Assembly (NCBI GenBank): GCA_020726505.1
Contig: JAHLEZ010000009.1
Span: 1,798,001 to 1,862,000 of the forward strand
DNA from: Leptodontidium sp. MPI-SDFR-AT-0119
Taxonomy: Eukaryota; Ascomycota; Leotiomycetes; Helotiales; Leptodontidiaceae
Length of the DNA: 64,000 nt
Direction: 5' to 3'
The translations under genes were made by a program, and so were the position numbers. Positions 1 through 11,252 of this stretch are shown here, piece by piece; within the stretch, counting starts at the first letter, position 1, and every line of letters starts with the position of its first letter. The notes beneath the pieces were generated by a model. It was not told the DNA's origin and searched no databases. It worked only from the letters and a program-made list of their open reading frames with translations.

Positions 1-1
1 C

Positions 2-451
2 TTCAACGCCGGGTACGGCGGACGCACCCCCAAAGGCGAACCAGGCTTTTCTTTCAGCAAAGGCGTCCACTTCGATGCCCTCCCAGACATCGGACCCACG
101 CCCCTCCTCACTAAAGAAGAAGTAGACTTCTACGTCAAGCGCTACGCCATTTCCGGCATGCGTGGCCCTTTAAACTGGCACCGTACCCAAGAGCTCAACT
201 TCGAGGACGAGAAGGAGTTGGCTGAGAAGATGGAGGGATTCAAGTTCGATATGCCGACGCTCTTCATTTATTGCACGAAGGATGCTGCGTTGCCTCCGCA
301 AATGAGCGGGGGTATGGAGAAGTTCTTTAGGAGTTTGACGAGAGGCGAGGTCAATGCTAGTCATCGGGCCTTGTGGGAGAAACCGGCAGATGTCAATCGG
401 TACATTCAGGAGTTTTTGGTCGGGCAGATTGGTGCGAAGGCTAATTTGTGA
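2..451 (+). CDS. Epoxide hydrolase-type alpha/beta hydrolase, C-terminal part (gene runs off the left edge)
   Basis: The frame is open from the first bases of the window to TGA at 449-451, so about 149 C-terminal residues are present and the start codon lies outside. The segment GMRGPLNWHR followed by an acidic helix is typical of the cap/lid of soluble epoxide hydrolases. The charge-relay acid is probably the Asp in CTKDAALPP, and the catalytic His the one in SHRALWEKP, followed by the usual C-terminal helix (VNRYIQEFL). Such enzymes hydrate epoxides to diols through an Asp nucleophile; that part is not visible here. No premature stop is seen. A second, broken epoxide hydrolase gene lies at 44228-45271. 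A haloalkane dehalogenase-like role is a less likely alternative. Confidence 0.8.
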   Translation, partial: FNAGYGGRTPKGEPGFSFSKGVHFDALPDIGPTPLLTKEEVDFYVKRYAISGMRGPLNWHRTQELNFEDEKELAEKMEGFKFDMPTLFIYCTKDAALPPQMSGGMEKFFRSLTRGEVNASHRALWEKPADVNRYIQEFLVGQIGAKANL

Positions 452-2019
452 GGAATGGGTTTATGAATGAATGAATGGAAAGTTTTGCTGATTCCAGATA
501 TCACTTCTCGAGTCTAGAGGTGTGCGTGCATTGTTCCAAATCAACCTTTTGCCATTTACCACTTGATATTTGTCTGCGGGGAGCTTCTCAGCCCCAAAAA
601 CAGCCTTGCACTCAAATCAACCTCTGAATCAGGCAATAACATCAGCACAGCAGATATCATAGAGCTGACAGTCAACTTCGTGGGTCTCTTCATCGCCATT
701 GCTCTGGACTCCTGGCATTCACATGGAGACGCAACGAAACTGCGCAGGTAGAACTACAAAATGATAGATCTAGAGTGGTGTGGTTTTGGAGAAGGTCTTC
801 CGAGGCACAGTTTCAGACTCAGTCTGCAGAGTCAAGAGCCTTACGATAGGAAGGAATGGCTTCCGATGAAAGTTCGACAGCCGCGCTAGTTGTTAGAGGG
901 CATGTCAGATTGGTCTGACATAGCCGTTGATTGGACGGCTTGGGGATACGACGTCTAACGAGCTCACCATCTTCAATATGCGTGGCTAGCAGTTAATTCC
1001 ACTCTCGAAGACCAACCCAGATGAGGAAAAGGTGGCTGCGAGCCTGCTATACACCGACTCGTATTCAACCCAATCATGACAACCCAGTCATGGCCGTATT
1101 CAGATCGTCAGCCACTGTATCGACTTCTCCTATTCACTCTAAACGGGCTTTTTCTCCTATTCCAAAACAAAAGAGAAAATAAGTTGACGAAAACAACTAA
1201 ACCTACATCACAAATCAAAGTCGCGAGTCCGTCCGCTCAGAAGATTTGGGGCTTCGCGATTCCTGTTCATCACTTTCGAGAATGTAACTGCAGAGAGATA
1301 CATAGGTTCACTTTATCTTCTAGCAAAAGTCCTACACTTCTCAGCACAAAAATATTGATTAGAAAGTCCATAAGGTCTACCTAAAAAGCCACGCCGAAGT
1401 GTCCACCTAACGACCTATTCGTATTATCCACGCTCAACCTAACTAGACGGAAATAAATTCACGATTGCCGAAGTTAGTTCTAGATCGATACAAAGCTGGG
1501 GCGAGCGAAAGCACGCAGGGCGATGGATGTACACAGATGAGAAGGTCATGCGGAGACGTACAGTTCGCTACAGAGGTCGAACAGGTGAGTATTTCTTCTT
1601 CCCGTACTTTATCCGTTTAATGTTTCTTAGAACAACATCCATCTGTTTGCCGCTGTTGCATTTCCGGAGTTTTTCTTGCCTTTCGCTGCAACTCTTTTCC
1701 CTCTGTCTCGATTGCTGCTTCCCTGGAGTTTTTGACAATCATTTCGTAGAATACAATACAAACCCCAACCCACTTTTACAAAAACCAAATTTAAAACTCG
1801 AAACTTGAACCATGACCCATATAATGAAATTAGTGACATGAAGGAAATGATCAAACTAGGTGACAAGAAGGTTGAGCTAATCACCTCCAAGATCATGGAC
1901 AAAGAGTCAAAATTTCTGGACAATAAGACTTGGATTGGTAAACGGATCTTGTTGCTCAGCCCGGAACTCAAACTCCTCACTGGAGATGTCCACCGAGGGG
2001 AACCTTCCAGCATCCAAAC
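452..2019. other. Intergenic region without a supported gene
   Basis: Several short open frames occur on both strands, none with a recognisable domain, splice structure or start context. The 3' end of the epoxide hydrolase gene lies to the left, and the NmrA-like gene ends at 2020 from the other side, so the two genes converge. I see no repeat or RNA gene here. Confidence 0.4.
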
Positions 2020-3338
2020 TCACAACGTCCCCCTCCCCAAATCCTCACCAATCTTCAAAACCGGCACCAACCTATCCTTCTGAACCCTCTCCCACAATCC
2101 ACCCAACCCCTTCTCCCGTCCCTTCTCATCCTCCCTCCTAAACCACTCCTCCGCACTCCTAATCCTCTTCGGATGAATCTCATCCAACAGCTTATAATCC
2201 CTTTTTAGCAAATCATATTTCCACGTATTCCAGAAACCCGTAAAATTATCCCGAAAAGTCATCGTACTCTTATCGTTGAGGTCGGCGTTATATCCGGCTG
2301 GTGTATCGGCGTACAATTTGTGCGTGGGGATACGCCAGTAATCTTCGAGAGAAGTGTCGATATACTGCGCCGGATGTCCAGTGACTTTTGTGAACGCGGC
2401 GGCGAGTTCAGCGTACGGTATAGGTGCGATCGCTACTTCGAGGTCCATGCCGGATGCTCGTTCAGGGTGATCGAATAGCCAGCGGACGTATGGCCCACAG
2501 TCGTCGAGCGCGACGTGATTGACTGAGCCGGTGCCAAGCGGTACTCGCCAGGTTACGACTCCATTCTCGACGGTGGGTGTCATGATTGTTCTTGATGAGA
2601 TGGCCATTTCGATGTACGGGCCTGTGGTGAACAGCGCGGCTCCCATGCGGGACTTGTTGTGTGTGTTTTGGAAGAGTACCCACTCGCCCATGCGGCCTTT
2701 GCCGTCGTAACTGTTTGCATCAGATCAGCATTATATATTATGGAAAGGAGACGAGAACGTCGGATCCTTGAGGACGTCTTCTCAGAATCATAATGAAAAG
2801 AATGGAGCACTTACTGCCCAGTCCGATGCTTTGGATCATACCCACTCTTCTTAAGTGAATAATCCAAGTTTCCATAAACAAAGAATTTGATCCCTTCCTC
2901 AATCGCAAGCTCGTACGCACGAATAGCCCCTACAGGAATGAAGGAGTCAGCAAATACCCATCTATACATTTATCTCAGGACCTCCCCGGACGAGACGGGG
3001 CCTCCCCACCCTCAAGCCTCAAAAATCTGCACCCATTAGGAACCAAATAACTCACAGTAAGTCTCAGCCTTTTCCCCACAATTAAAGCCATCAATATTCA
3101 CAAAAGCACCATCACACCCGCGATACCCATTCCTCAGATCCGTCTCATCAGCAAACGTTCCCTCGACTAACTCAACATTGCCGAGCGCGAGAAGAGCTTT
3201 GGCGCGTAGGGACTTAGAGTCTCTGGTGAGGACGCGGACGGAGTATTTTCTGTCAGCGACGAGGCTTTGGATTACGGGGATGCCTTGTGCGCCGGTGCCG
3301 CCAATTATGAAGATTTTGGATGTGTGTTGAGAAGACAT
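2020..3338 (-). CDS. NmrA-like NAD(P)-binding family protein, three exons, intact
   Basis: Exons on the minus strand are 3338-3056, 2929-2815 and 2710-2020, with introns of 126 and 104 bp (donors GTGAGT and GTAAGT, acceptors TAG and CAG). The joined frame is exactly 363 codons including stop, giving 362 aa. The N-terminus IFIIGGTGAQGIPVIQSL is a Rossmann dinucleotide-binding loop (GGTGAQG), followed by VRVLTRD, as in atypical SDRs of the NmrA/HSCARG type. HYDGKGRMGEWV spans the second splice junction, which supports the intron calls. Members bind NAD(P) and act as redox sensors or as reductases in secondary metabolism; the substrate cannot be read from the sequence. A TATATA element lies about 75 bp upstream of the ATG. 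No premature stop, unlike many genes in this window. Confidence 0.85.
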
Positions 3339-3413
3339 GTTGGTGTTTTGGGTGAACGAGTTGTGCTGAGGAGGGAATGTGGGGTTGAATGAATGTGGGG
3401 AGAGGCGTTATTG

Positions 3414-3419
3414 TATATA
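3414..3419 (-). promoter_or_regulatory. TATA-like element of the NmrA-like gene
   Basis: TATATA on the minus strand 76 bp upstream of the ATG at 3338, in a short AT run. Position and orientation fit a core promoter; this is inference from sequence only. Confidence 0.45.
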
Positions 3420-5494
3420 AAAAAGCTGCGACGTTCCGAGCTTGGTTCTTTGCGGGGCCATATGAGAACAGGAAGGGATTATTAATCATGTTTATATATG
3501 CTTAGTTCACTAATCTATGCACATGCGGATATTGTGGGGTATACTTTCCGCACATGTTAACATGTTGAGTAATCATGTCCATTGTGTGATAGCGGAATGA
3601 GAAAGCGGCGGAATTGATTGACTCCATTGGGAAATCGCTATGATTAATCGTTGTGAGAGCCTCTCGTACCACGCTTATGAACCAAGAGCCGGCCTCGTTT
3701 GACACTGCAGCCACGTTCAAGGCCAAGGTTGACGTGACGATGCCAACAACAACTGTCTCGGCGGCACGATGGTATGGGCCGTGTCGTTGGATGACAGTAA
3801 GGGAACGGAACGGCCAGTCAGGCATTAGGGGACGCTCGGTCCGCAGTTATTTTTTTTTAGCTCCTGTCAGATTAGGTCCATCAGTAGCTGTACAATGCAT
3901 CGCTTACCGCTTCTACAATGGGTAATAAGTGGGTGGTGGGAGGCGGGCGGTATATCAATGACCTCCTTTTGCTTAGTTCATGTACCTTACCTCTTTGAAA
4001 GCTCAAGCTCAAGCTCGATGGGACCCCTGCCTCTAGGATGGTCGTGTCTCCATGCCCGATCGTCCCGATATTACTAGGGGATTTCCTTGGTGTTATGTCG
4101 GGACAGTTACTAAAAACCCTAAAGCTTGGATATTCTATTAAAGCTATTTAAGGTCCTAATCCGAAGCTACAGTTGTATTTAGTTAGTAAACTTAGGTACT
4201 AAGGACTTGCCTTTAGACTTTACCTTGGGATTAGTATTCTTAATTTGCCTTTGCTTCGTTTCGGGGAATACTAAGTAATTTTTTCTTTTGTACTTAGTAA
4301 ATTAACTTTAGTTCTCAGAGTGATTAGTTACAATAGTTTATAATCTTACTAGTGTAGTGGCAGATATAACGCGTGACCTATTGATCCTTACTTCAGATTC
4401 GATTCTGTCTTATAGAAGTAAGGTTATTAATAACTGTAATTTTGAAAACTTTGCAAAGTACTTAATTAGGCACCCCTGGCGTTAGTGTATCTCTCGAAGA
4501 TTCGACGAGAATAAGGGATATTAGCTAATTAGATTTTTATAGTTTAGTAATTCTTATTATGTCTAGTTTAAAATAATCTTAAAAGCATAAATGCTAAGGG
4601 TGTGTTCTTTGCGGCTTATACGAAGTAAAACTCTTAGAAGTCTTAGCGGAATAGTTACACTAATTACTAAGTATTATTATCTTTTAGGTATAAGAATATA
4701 AGCTTTAGATAACACGGACATTATAAGATAAAGTCGTACGACATGTTAATCTAGAGCTACTGAGCTTCTCCTTATATATATATATAAATACATTAATCTT
4801 ATTACAAATCGTATCTCAGAAAATATTGTTTTAGTAAGTTAAACTTATTAAATTATGTCCGCTTTACTCCTTTTAAATCTCTTCTTAGTCGTTACTTTGG
4901 CCTTCGACCAAGTATTTACGTATAAGAGCTAAACGACCTTAAGAGGACTTACTTACTCGTATTATAATTTGTCTATAAAGAATAAGACGTCACTAGAAAT
5001 TCTTATATTATTAATATTTTATAAATTTCTTAATAATATAGACGTATAAGAAGACGTCGCGCCGGGCCTCCTAGAGATGTTATACTACATTATTATCCTT
5101 AATACACTCGGCTACTTTAGTAGCTCGAAACCTACTGAGATAGAACTTTATAACTTTTACGCGCAGGCTAGTAACTTAGTCGAGATCCTCGATGTTAAGT
5201 AAGTCTAAAACTTTATTCTAGTCAGTTACGATTTTAGATTTATACTTATATAACACGTCGCGTTATTTTATCCGGATTACATTATAAGACTAGTCCTTTT
5301 AAATATCTCTTATACGCCGCTTACCTAGGACCCTTTTAATTTAGTCAAGACGAATAAGTTATTTATACGAATTATTAAGTATCTTACTTACGCCTACTAA
5401 GAATTTTTTAGTACCTTAGACGTTATAATAATCTTGATATATAACTTAGATAAATTTTATAAGATAATATATAGTAACGACATGAACTAAATAC

Positions 5495-5796
5495 TGTTAC
5501 GACCTCCGGTGCGCCTCGTATTCTAAGCGACACGGCTCGTAGCATCGGCTGGCTATGCGACGGCGCTAAGCCTAATTGGGAAGACTAGGTGGCGAGCATG
5601 CGACATATTGATGTGAATGGCGTTCGACTACGCTAGGCCTTATTAGGAGGGCCCCCCGTGTATTTATACTCGAGCTCCCTCTTATAGAGAGCTCTCCTTT
5701 TCTCCTTGTCTTTTCTTCTCGATTCTGAGCGTAGCCTTAGGCCCAAATACAAAGCTAGAGTCAACTCGCCGTATTAACCTATTGCTAGCCGTAACA
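5495..5796 (+). mobile_element. Solo LTR, family A (302 bp), copy 1
   Basis: The segment begins TGTTACGACC and ends GCCGTAACA (inverted TGTTACG/CGTAACA ends) and is flanked by the 5-bp direct repeat AATAC at 5490-5494 and 5797-5801. It matches, in opposite orientation, the segment 13191-13785, which has its own different 5-bp target duplication. Without a later insertion, that copy is also exactly 302 bp. TG...CA ends, a 5-bp duplication and absence of internal retrotransposon sequence define a solo LTR left by LTR-LTR recombination. A TATTTATA motif lies inside. Confidence 0.88.
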
Positions 5797-6322
5797 AATA
5801 CTTAAGATATAAGGAAGTCGAGGCGCGACGCGGGGATTCTTACGAAGTAACTAGTGGGTTCCCTTAAAACCGTATATAAAGAGGCTTAGTAAAAAGTAGG
5901 CATTTATAAAGAGGATTAGTCGGGATAATATTAAGGCTCCTTTACGTTATTATAAAACCTTTCTTAATAATACTAAATACGATATAAAGAGGGCGTTACC
6001 GTAGGAGAGTTTACGTATTAATGTGCCCGTCTTGATTATTAGTTACACGGACGATATTATTAGACCGGTTATTATAATCGAACAACCGCGGGAAGCTAGA
6101 TTACTGCCCGACTTGTAGATTAAAGTTATTAAAAGCGGGTATTAGAGTCCTCTAAAGAAGCCAGAGGAGATTGTGGAGTTATTAAGTGTAGTTTTAGGCG
6201 CTAGGTTTCTTATTAGTAGTATTTAGCTTTGTCGGTCGAACTCGGGTGGTACCACGTATTCCGGTGAAGAATCGACACATTTAAGGGGTAAAATCCTGTG
6301 TGGCAAAATGTGTATTCAAGGA

Positions 6323-6411
6323 AAGGAGAGCTCTGTACGAGAGCTCTCCTTAAATGCTCGATAAGCGAGCATGTGAGTAGAACGTGACGATTATTAAACC
6401 AACAAGCTTGT
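6323..6411. repeat. Cluster of three palindromes
   Basis: Three inverted repeats follow each other within 90 bp. AAGGAGAGCTCT and AGAGCTCTCCTT surround a 5-base spacer at 6323-6351. TGCTCG and CGAGCA sit around a short loop at about 6355-6371. AACAAGCTTGTT lies near 6400. They lie in RIP-degraded sequence and may be remnants of element termini. The GAGAGCTCT motif also occurs inside the family A LTR. Confidence 0.5.
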
Positions 6412-6956
6412 TGTAATAGCGCTATTAAACCACGAAGTTATACTCTTAGAGTCGCTTCTTTCTTTCTAACGATTTATATTAGTAGTGTAGAGGTCTCGGG
6501 ACTCTTTTCTTTCTAGAATAAAAATAGAGTTAAAATTAATGTTAGTGTTTATAATTATTTGTGTATCCAAAATCTAATCTAGGCACCCGCTTACTCTTCT
6601 GAGACTATACTTTAATTGTAGGCTTAAGGCTTCTTCGAATAGTGTAATAAAGTGTGATTTAACTGAGTCGAAGAAGCGAGAGAGGTCTTGCCGCCTTTCT
6701 TTGGTTAATAGCTTTACTTAATCGTTAATAATAAAGAGTAACTTTATCTTTTGCAGATCTGCCTGAAATAATATAACGACTTTATCGATATTTTCTATAT
6801 AAAATTGAAAACCTTTACTTTATTTACTTAAAATTTACACTCCTTTAATAACTCGAGGTCGAATTTAAAGATTAAACTTGTAAGTATGAGTTACATTTTT
6901 ATGAGCGCTAGGTTCTTCGCGATGTAATTGCTAATAGAGAACTGTGGACTAATTAG

Positions 6957-7335
6957 GATGTGGCAGAGAGAGGTTACCAGGACTTACTGGCTGCATTAAT
7001 AGGCGGTCGTCAAGCTGAAATTAGCCGTCCCCCAATGGTACTGCCCTTGGGTGGCGTGATCCGGAGGTTGCCTGGTAATGGAGGAAACAAACGTAGAGCC
7101 TCATTGATGACTGCAGACTGGTACGTGAGTTTCTACACAGTGACCCTATTTATCTCATGTATAGACTTAAACACTGATCGAATTTCAGCCTTTAGTTTCG
7201 AGAAAGAGCTTGGGTTACATACCAGGTAATAGCATGCCAGAGACGACGGTTGCCATTGTTTCTGAACCTCCAACAAGAACTCTACATGTCTCCAGAAGTT
7301 CAGCCGAAGTCAACTTGTTGTTCGAGAGGAATTGA
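6957..7335 (+). CDS. 3' part of an unrecognised gene (two exons)
   Basis: A frame opens after a plausible acceptor (CTAATTAG, 6949-6956), continues to 7124, and is joined by a 64-bp intron (7125-7188, GTGAGT...TTTCAG) to a second exon ending in TGA at 7333-7335. The joined product is about 104 residues, rich in Arg, Gly and Pro in the first half (GGVIRRLPGNGGNKRR) and ending in a Ser/Glu-rich tail. I do not recognise the family. The 5' part is missing because RIP-degraded repeats border it directly. It may be the surviving 3' end of a truncated host gene. Composition is normal, unlike its left flank. Confidence 0.4.
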
Positions 7336-7912
7336 TCAATGTTGGAAACTCTATATACACTAGCTAACCTTTGAACCTAAAGGATTTACTAAGGAGATGA
7401 CATACAAGTCTACACGAGCCAAATTATTTTTTCCGAGGCGCTCTTGAAGTCTTTCTTGTGCCATGGTACAGTCGGACCGCTTCAAACACGACAATTTTGT
7501 AAACCTTAAAAAAGTGGAGATGTTTTTTAATGAAAAGTTGCGCCTTTATATATAACGCTATTTGGCTTTTTAGCTTTTTTTATTTTACTATATAATTAAA
7601 AAGTTATTATTAAATATAAATAAAAAAAATGGATTTTTTGAAAATTTAGTCCCTTTTTCTTTGCTAAGGAATAACTTTTTAATAAAGACCCACAAAATAA
7701 ATCTGATTAGTGCATTTTACTCCCCTTAATCGCGGGTATATTTTACATTAAAAAGTTTTTGAAAATGTTGAGATTTTAAAATCTTTTTTTAAAGTAAAGT
7801 TCTAGCTTGGCGATTAAGCGAGAAGAAATATCTTTAACTTTAACGTCAAACCTTTCTTATATTACCTTATCTTTTAGACTACCACAACTACTACACCTTT
7901 ATAAGAGCTAAT

Positions 7913-10900
7913 ATGGCTCCTTCGAAGCGAAATCGAGGTACTACGCTAGCAAAATCACCTCCGGGATCGCCTATTAGGCCAATTAAAAAGCGGCCTCGGC
8001 AAAAAACACCAGAATCTTCTTCTGCCTCTACCACACTTCCCTTACCCTTACGCCCTACAAAGACTACTTCTACCTCTACGCCTACTGCTTTTAATAGTAG
8101 TCAAATCGACGAATCAGAGAGCAAAGAAGATATGCGGGCCCGAGCAATTGGCGAATCAGAGAGCGAAGAAGAGTGGGATTCGGAGAGTGAAGAAGAAGAT
8201 GATATTACTTGTAATAACGAGTATTTAGATCAAGATCTTGAAGAGCTAGGCCCGGATAGGCTAGACAGGGAGGATATTGACGAATCAGATGCTGAGAATG
8301 AATTACCCGAAGAGTTTAAACGCTCTAAGTACTTTATTCAGTTAGTTATCGATTTAGAGGGTAAGTGGAGTGTACCTTCTGAAAAAGTAATCAATACGCC
8401 AACTCCTAGTATGTATTAAATCTTCTTATTTAATTCTTTTATATATAGTATAATTAACTAACTTTTAAATTAGATTTCAGAGGCACGGCTAAAAGCAAAC
8501 TTCTCTCTTTTGAATATCAATCTTCTATAACACGTAAGCGAGCAAGAGCCGCTAAAAGAGAGATAATTCGGCAAACCTCGCTCCAAAGGCCTAGCGCTAT
8601 TCCTTCGGTTATTAAGTCAATAACTCAATAACCTCTCTCTGCTTTTTTTAAGCCAAAACCTCTACTTACGCCTTCGCCTATTCAAGAAAAAGATATATTC
8701 GAAGATATCGATTCTAGCGACGACGAAGATTCTGAATTCGACGCTCTTATAGAGGCTGAATTTGAAGCTGAAGATAACTCTATTGAGTTAGACGACTTGA
8801 ACGATATTGAGTTTATTAATAGTGGACGAAGTGAGCTTTTATTAGACTCGCTTATTAGCGACGCTATTAGTATCTCTCCTGAAGCTACTTCTACGCTAAG
8901 GACTTATAGAGAGGTATTAGACTCAATCAGGAAACAACTGAATAATAAGCACCTTCTCTTATTACCTCGCTTACGCTTCGAATACTCGCTTATTCAATAA
9001 TACGTCTAAAACCTCTTGAAAAAGAGTCCTCGTAGAGGTCGAATTGAGGCTTCTCTTCTTGTTGCGTAGAGTAATCACCTTACCGCTGATGGAAAAACTC
9101 TTGCCCGCAAAATTAGAGCCTCTTTCCTTTATTATCGAGCGTACGGATCTCTACCTATTGAAACTCGAGGAGGAAAACGTAAAAATCGGTCTTATTTAGA
9201 CAACGAAGACGTATTTCGAGCTTGCCGAGCTTGGTTACTAGCTCAGAAGTTAGCCACAGTTACTCCGAAACGCTTTCGATACGCCCTTAATTCGGAAATC
9301 ATGCCTCGCTTACTTGCTAGCGCAAAGAAGGCTAAAAAGCCTCTGATTGGATATACTACTGGTACACGCAAAAACCCCGGTAAAAAGCTAAAGGAGTGGA
9401 AACCCCTCGGTAAAACAGCCACTTATAAGTGGTTAAATCGACTCGGATTCTACACTACCGAAGAAAAGAAAGGGGTATATATAGACGGCCATGAGAGACC
9501 TGATGTGATCGAATATCGTCAAAAAGTAAGTTATACCTTCCCTTTTAGTTATACCTTCCCTTTTAAGAAGTATTTCAGTCGCAAGGGGTACGTATGCTTT
9601 ACGCAGGGGTAGCGCCAGTGTATATAACCTTTAAGTTATTAACTAATATAACCTTTAAGTTACTAACTAATTATTAATAGGAATTCCTCCCGCAAATTGC
9701 TCACTACTAATCTCTCACTACCAACTACGAAGAAGACGCTAATGGAGTATTACAACCTATCACACCTGACCTACACTTTGGAGAGAAGGAGCACGTTATA
9801 TACTATCACGACGAAAGCTGTTTTTATACTAAAGAGTACTCTAAGCGAATCTGGCTAGATGAAAATCAACAAAAAATGCCGTTTAAAAGCAAAGGAGGCT
9901 TGATCCACTGTTCTGACTTTATAAGTCTTGAAGGGAGGCTTGTGATTAGTCAGAAAGACGCTCGGGAAATCATCTACCCCGGAGGCCCACAAAAAACCCC
10001 TTATTGGGACACAAAGTAACTACTTACTCAAGTGGAGCGAGCTATTGATATATTTAAAGAAAAGCACCCGAATAAGGTAGCTGTCTTCGTATTCGACCAA
10101 TCAAGTGCTCACGCTAGCAAGGGAGATAGGGCCTTAAACGCCTTTGCGATAAATCTTGGAGAAGGTGGAGCTCCTTTGCCTCAGAAGGTTAGTTATACCT
10201 TCCCTTTTAGGAAGTACTTACTAACTTTAAGTTTATAGAATACAGTCTTTCCTCCTGATATTAGCGAGGCTAAGCGAGCTCGCGGGTTAGTTGGGACTCT
10301 TCAAGAGCTCAATTATAAGGTCGAAAAGACTATTAAGGTGGCAATTGAGGGCCACCCTAATAAGAAGAGAGTCAAGAAGACTATAATAGAAGAGGTCCCG
10401 AAAGGGATTAAAGCTATTCTTGCCGAGAGAGGTTGTTTACTAATTAGTAAGTGAATTCTATTATATTTATTAAGTAATTAATTAATTATTAATAGGTAAA
10501 AAATGCCCTGTTACTAAGTGCTCAGGGGAAGCTAAGAAGAATTGTAACCCAATTCTCTTTTGGCCTCCTAAAAAGCCTATAACCTGTTGCTTAGCAAGGA
10601 TTCTAGCCAATCACAAAGACTTCTTTGAGCAAAAGTCGGCGCTTGAAGAGATCTTATTAGCTAGAGGCCATAAGTGCTTATTTCTACCGAAATTCCATTG
10701 CGAGCTAAACCCGATTGAGATGTATTGGGCTTATTACAAGAACCTTTATCGACAGGTTTAGAAAGAAACATTCCCGGAGGTACGTTATATAATTTATAAT
10801 ATTTAATTTACTAACTTATATTTCTTAGGCTAGAGAAGCTTGCTTTAAAGCTTTAGATTCTTGTCCTCTTGATACGCTACGAAGGTACTGTAATAGAGCT

Positions 10901-11252
10901 TCTCGCTTTATGGATGTGTCGTACAGGCACGGGCTGATGCTCGGTTAGTTGTGCGCTATGCTAGTTTTGGATTCTGCCAGCGTATACCGCTTTCAGGGGA
11001 ACAACGTGTTCCCCTGATTTCCTCATGTATTCTAGATAACAATCAATCACTTCAATTCTCCCTACGTTAATCGCAAGGCTCTACTCCACTTCTGTACCAC
11101 AGGATGCTTACCGAAAAGGGCTTAGCGTTAAACAAGCCGCTTAGTGTGTTAAGAAACAAAGCGGCCATAGGACTATTTCAGAGACTATAATGAAAGAGTT
11201 TGATATAGTCCCAGAAGGAATAGTAGAGCAAGAGAGGGACGAATTGGCTTGA
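7913..11252 (+). pseudogene. DDE transposase gene of the 7469-12067 transposon, RIP-broken
   Basis: Starts ATGGCTCC at 7913. Introns deduced from frame and GT...AG are 8409-8473, 9526-9680, 10188-10238, 10447-10495 and 10780-10828. The first 250 residues are a Ser/Glu/Asp-rich acidic region. The catalytic core shows YYHDESCFYTK (first acid), VFVFDQSSAH (second Asp) and FHCELNPIEMYW (third acid), as in DDE_3 (IS630-like) transposases widespread in fungi. Several frame-preserving stops (near 8630, 8998, 9068, 9709, 10018, 10760 and 11142) are TAA or TAG where CAA/CAG or TGG is expected, the RIP pattern. The reading frame resumes exactly after removal of the 185-bp insertion plus one copy of its 5-bp duplication. 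Inactive. Confidence 0.82.
10917..11101 (+). mobile_element. 185-bp small element nested in the transposase gene (family S)
   Basis: Ends are TGTCGTACAGGCACGGGC... and ...CTCCACTTCTGTACCACA, with TGTCGTACA/TGTGGTACA-like inverted termini, flanked by the duplication GGATG at 10912-10916 and 11102-11106. Removal restores the transposase frame across the junction (FMD-AYRKGL). The same terminal 18-19 bp bound a 161-bp insertion at 32409-32569 whose interior is unrelated. TG...CA ends and a 5-bp duplication would fit a solo LTR. The long shared ends with different interiors fit a non-autonomous transposon family better. No coding capacity. Confidence 0.72.

Larger units (their letters stand above)
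3490..6950. repeat. RIP-degraded AT-rich block
   Basis: From about 4080 the composition shifts abruptly to AT-rich, TpA-rich sequence with stops in all frames (many TTAG, CTAATTA and TATATA strings) and no usable reading frame. This is how repeats look after strong RIP in filamentous ascomycetes. The original element cannot be identified from what remains. A solo LTR (5495-5796) and a group of palindromes (6323-6411) lie inside it. The part before 4080 is of normal composition and holds only an unsupported 107-codon frame on the minus strand (3825-3502). Confidence 0.6.

Noticed and set aside
1076..2013. Overlapping 60-130 codon frames on both strands
   Set aside because: Frames overlap on opposite strands, with no recognisable motif or consistent splice structure.
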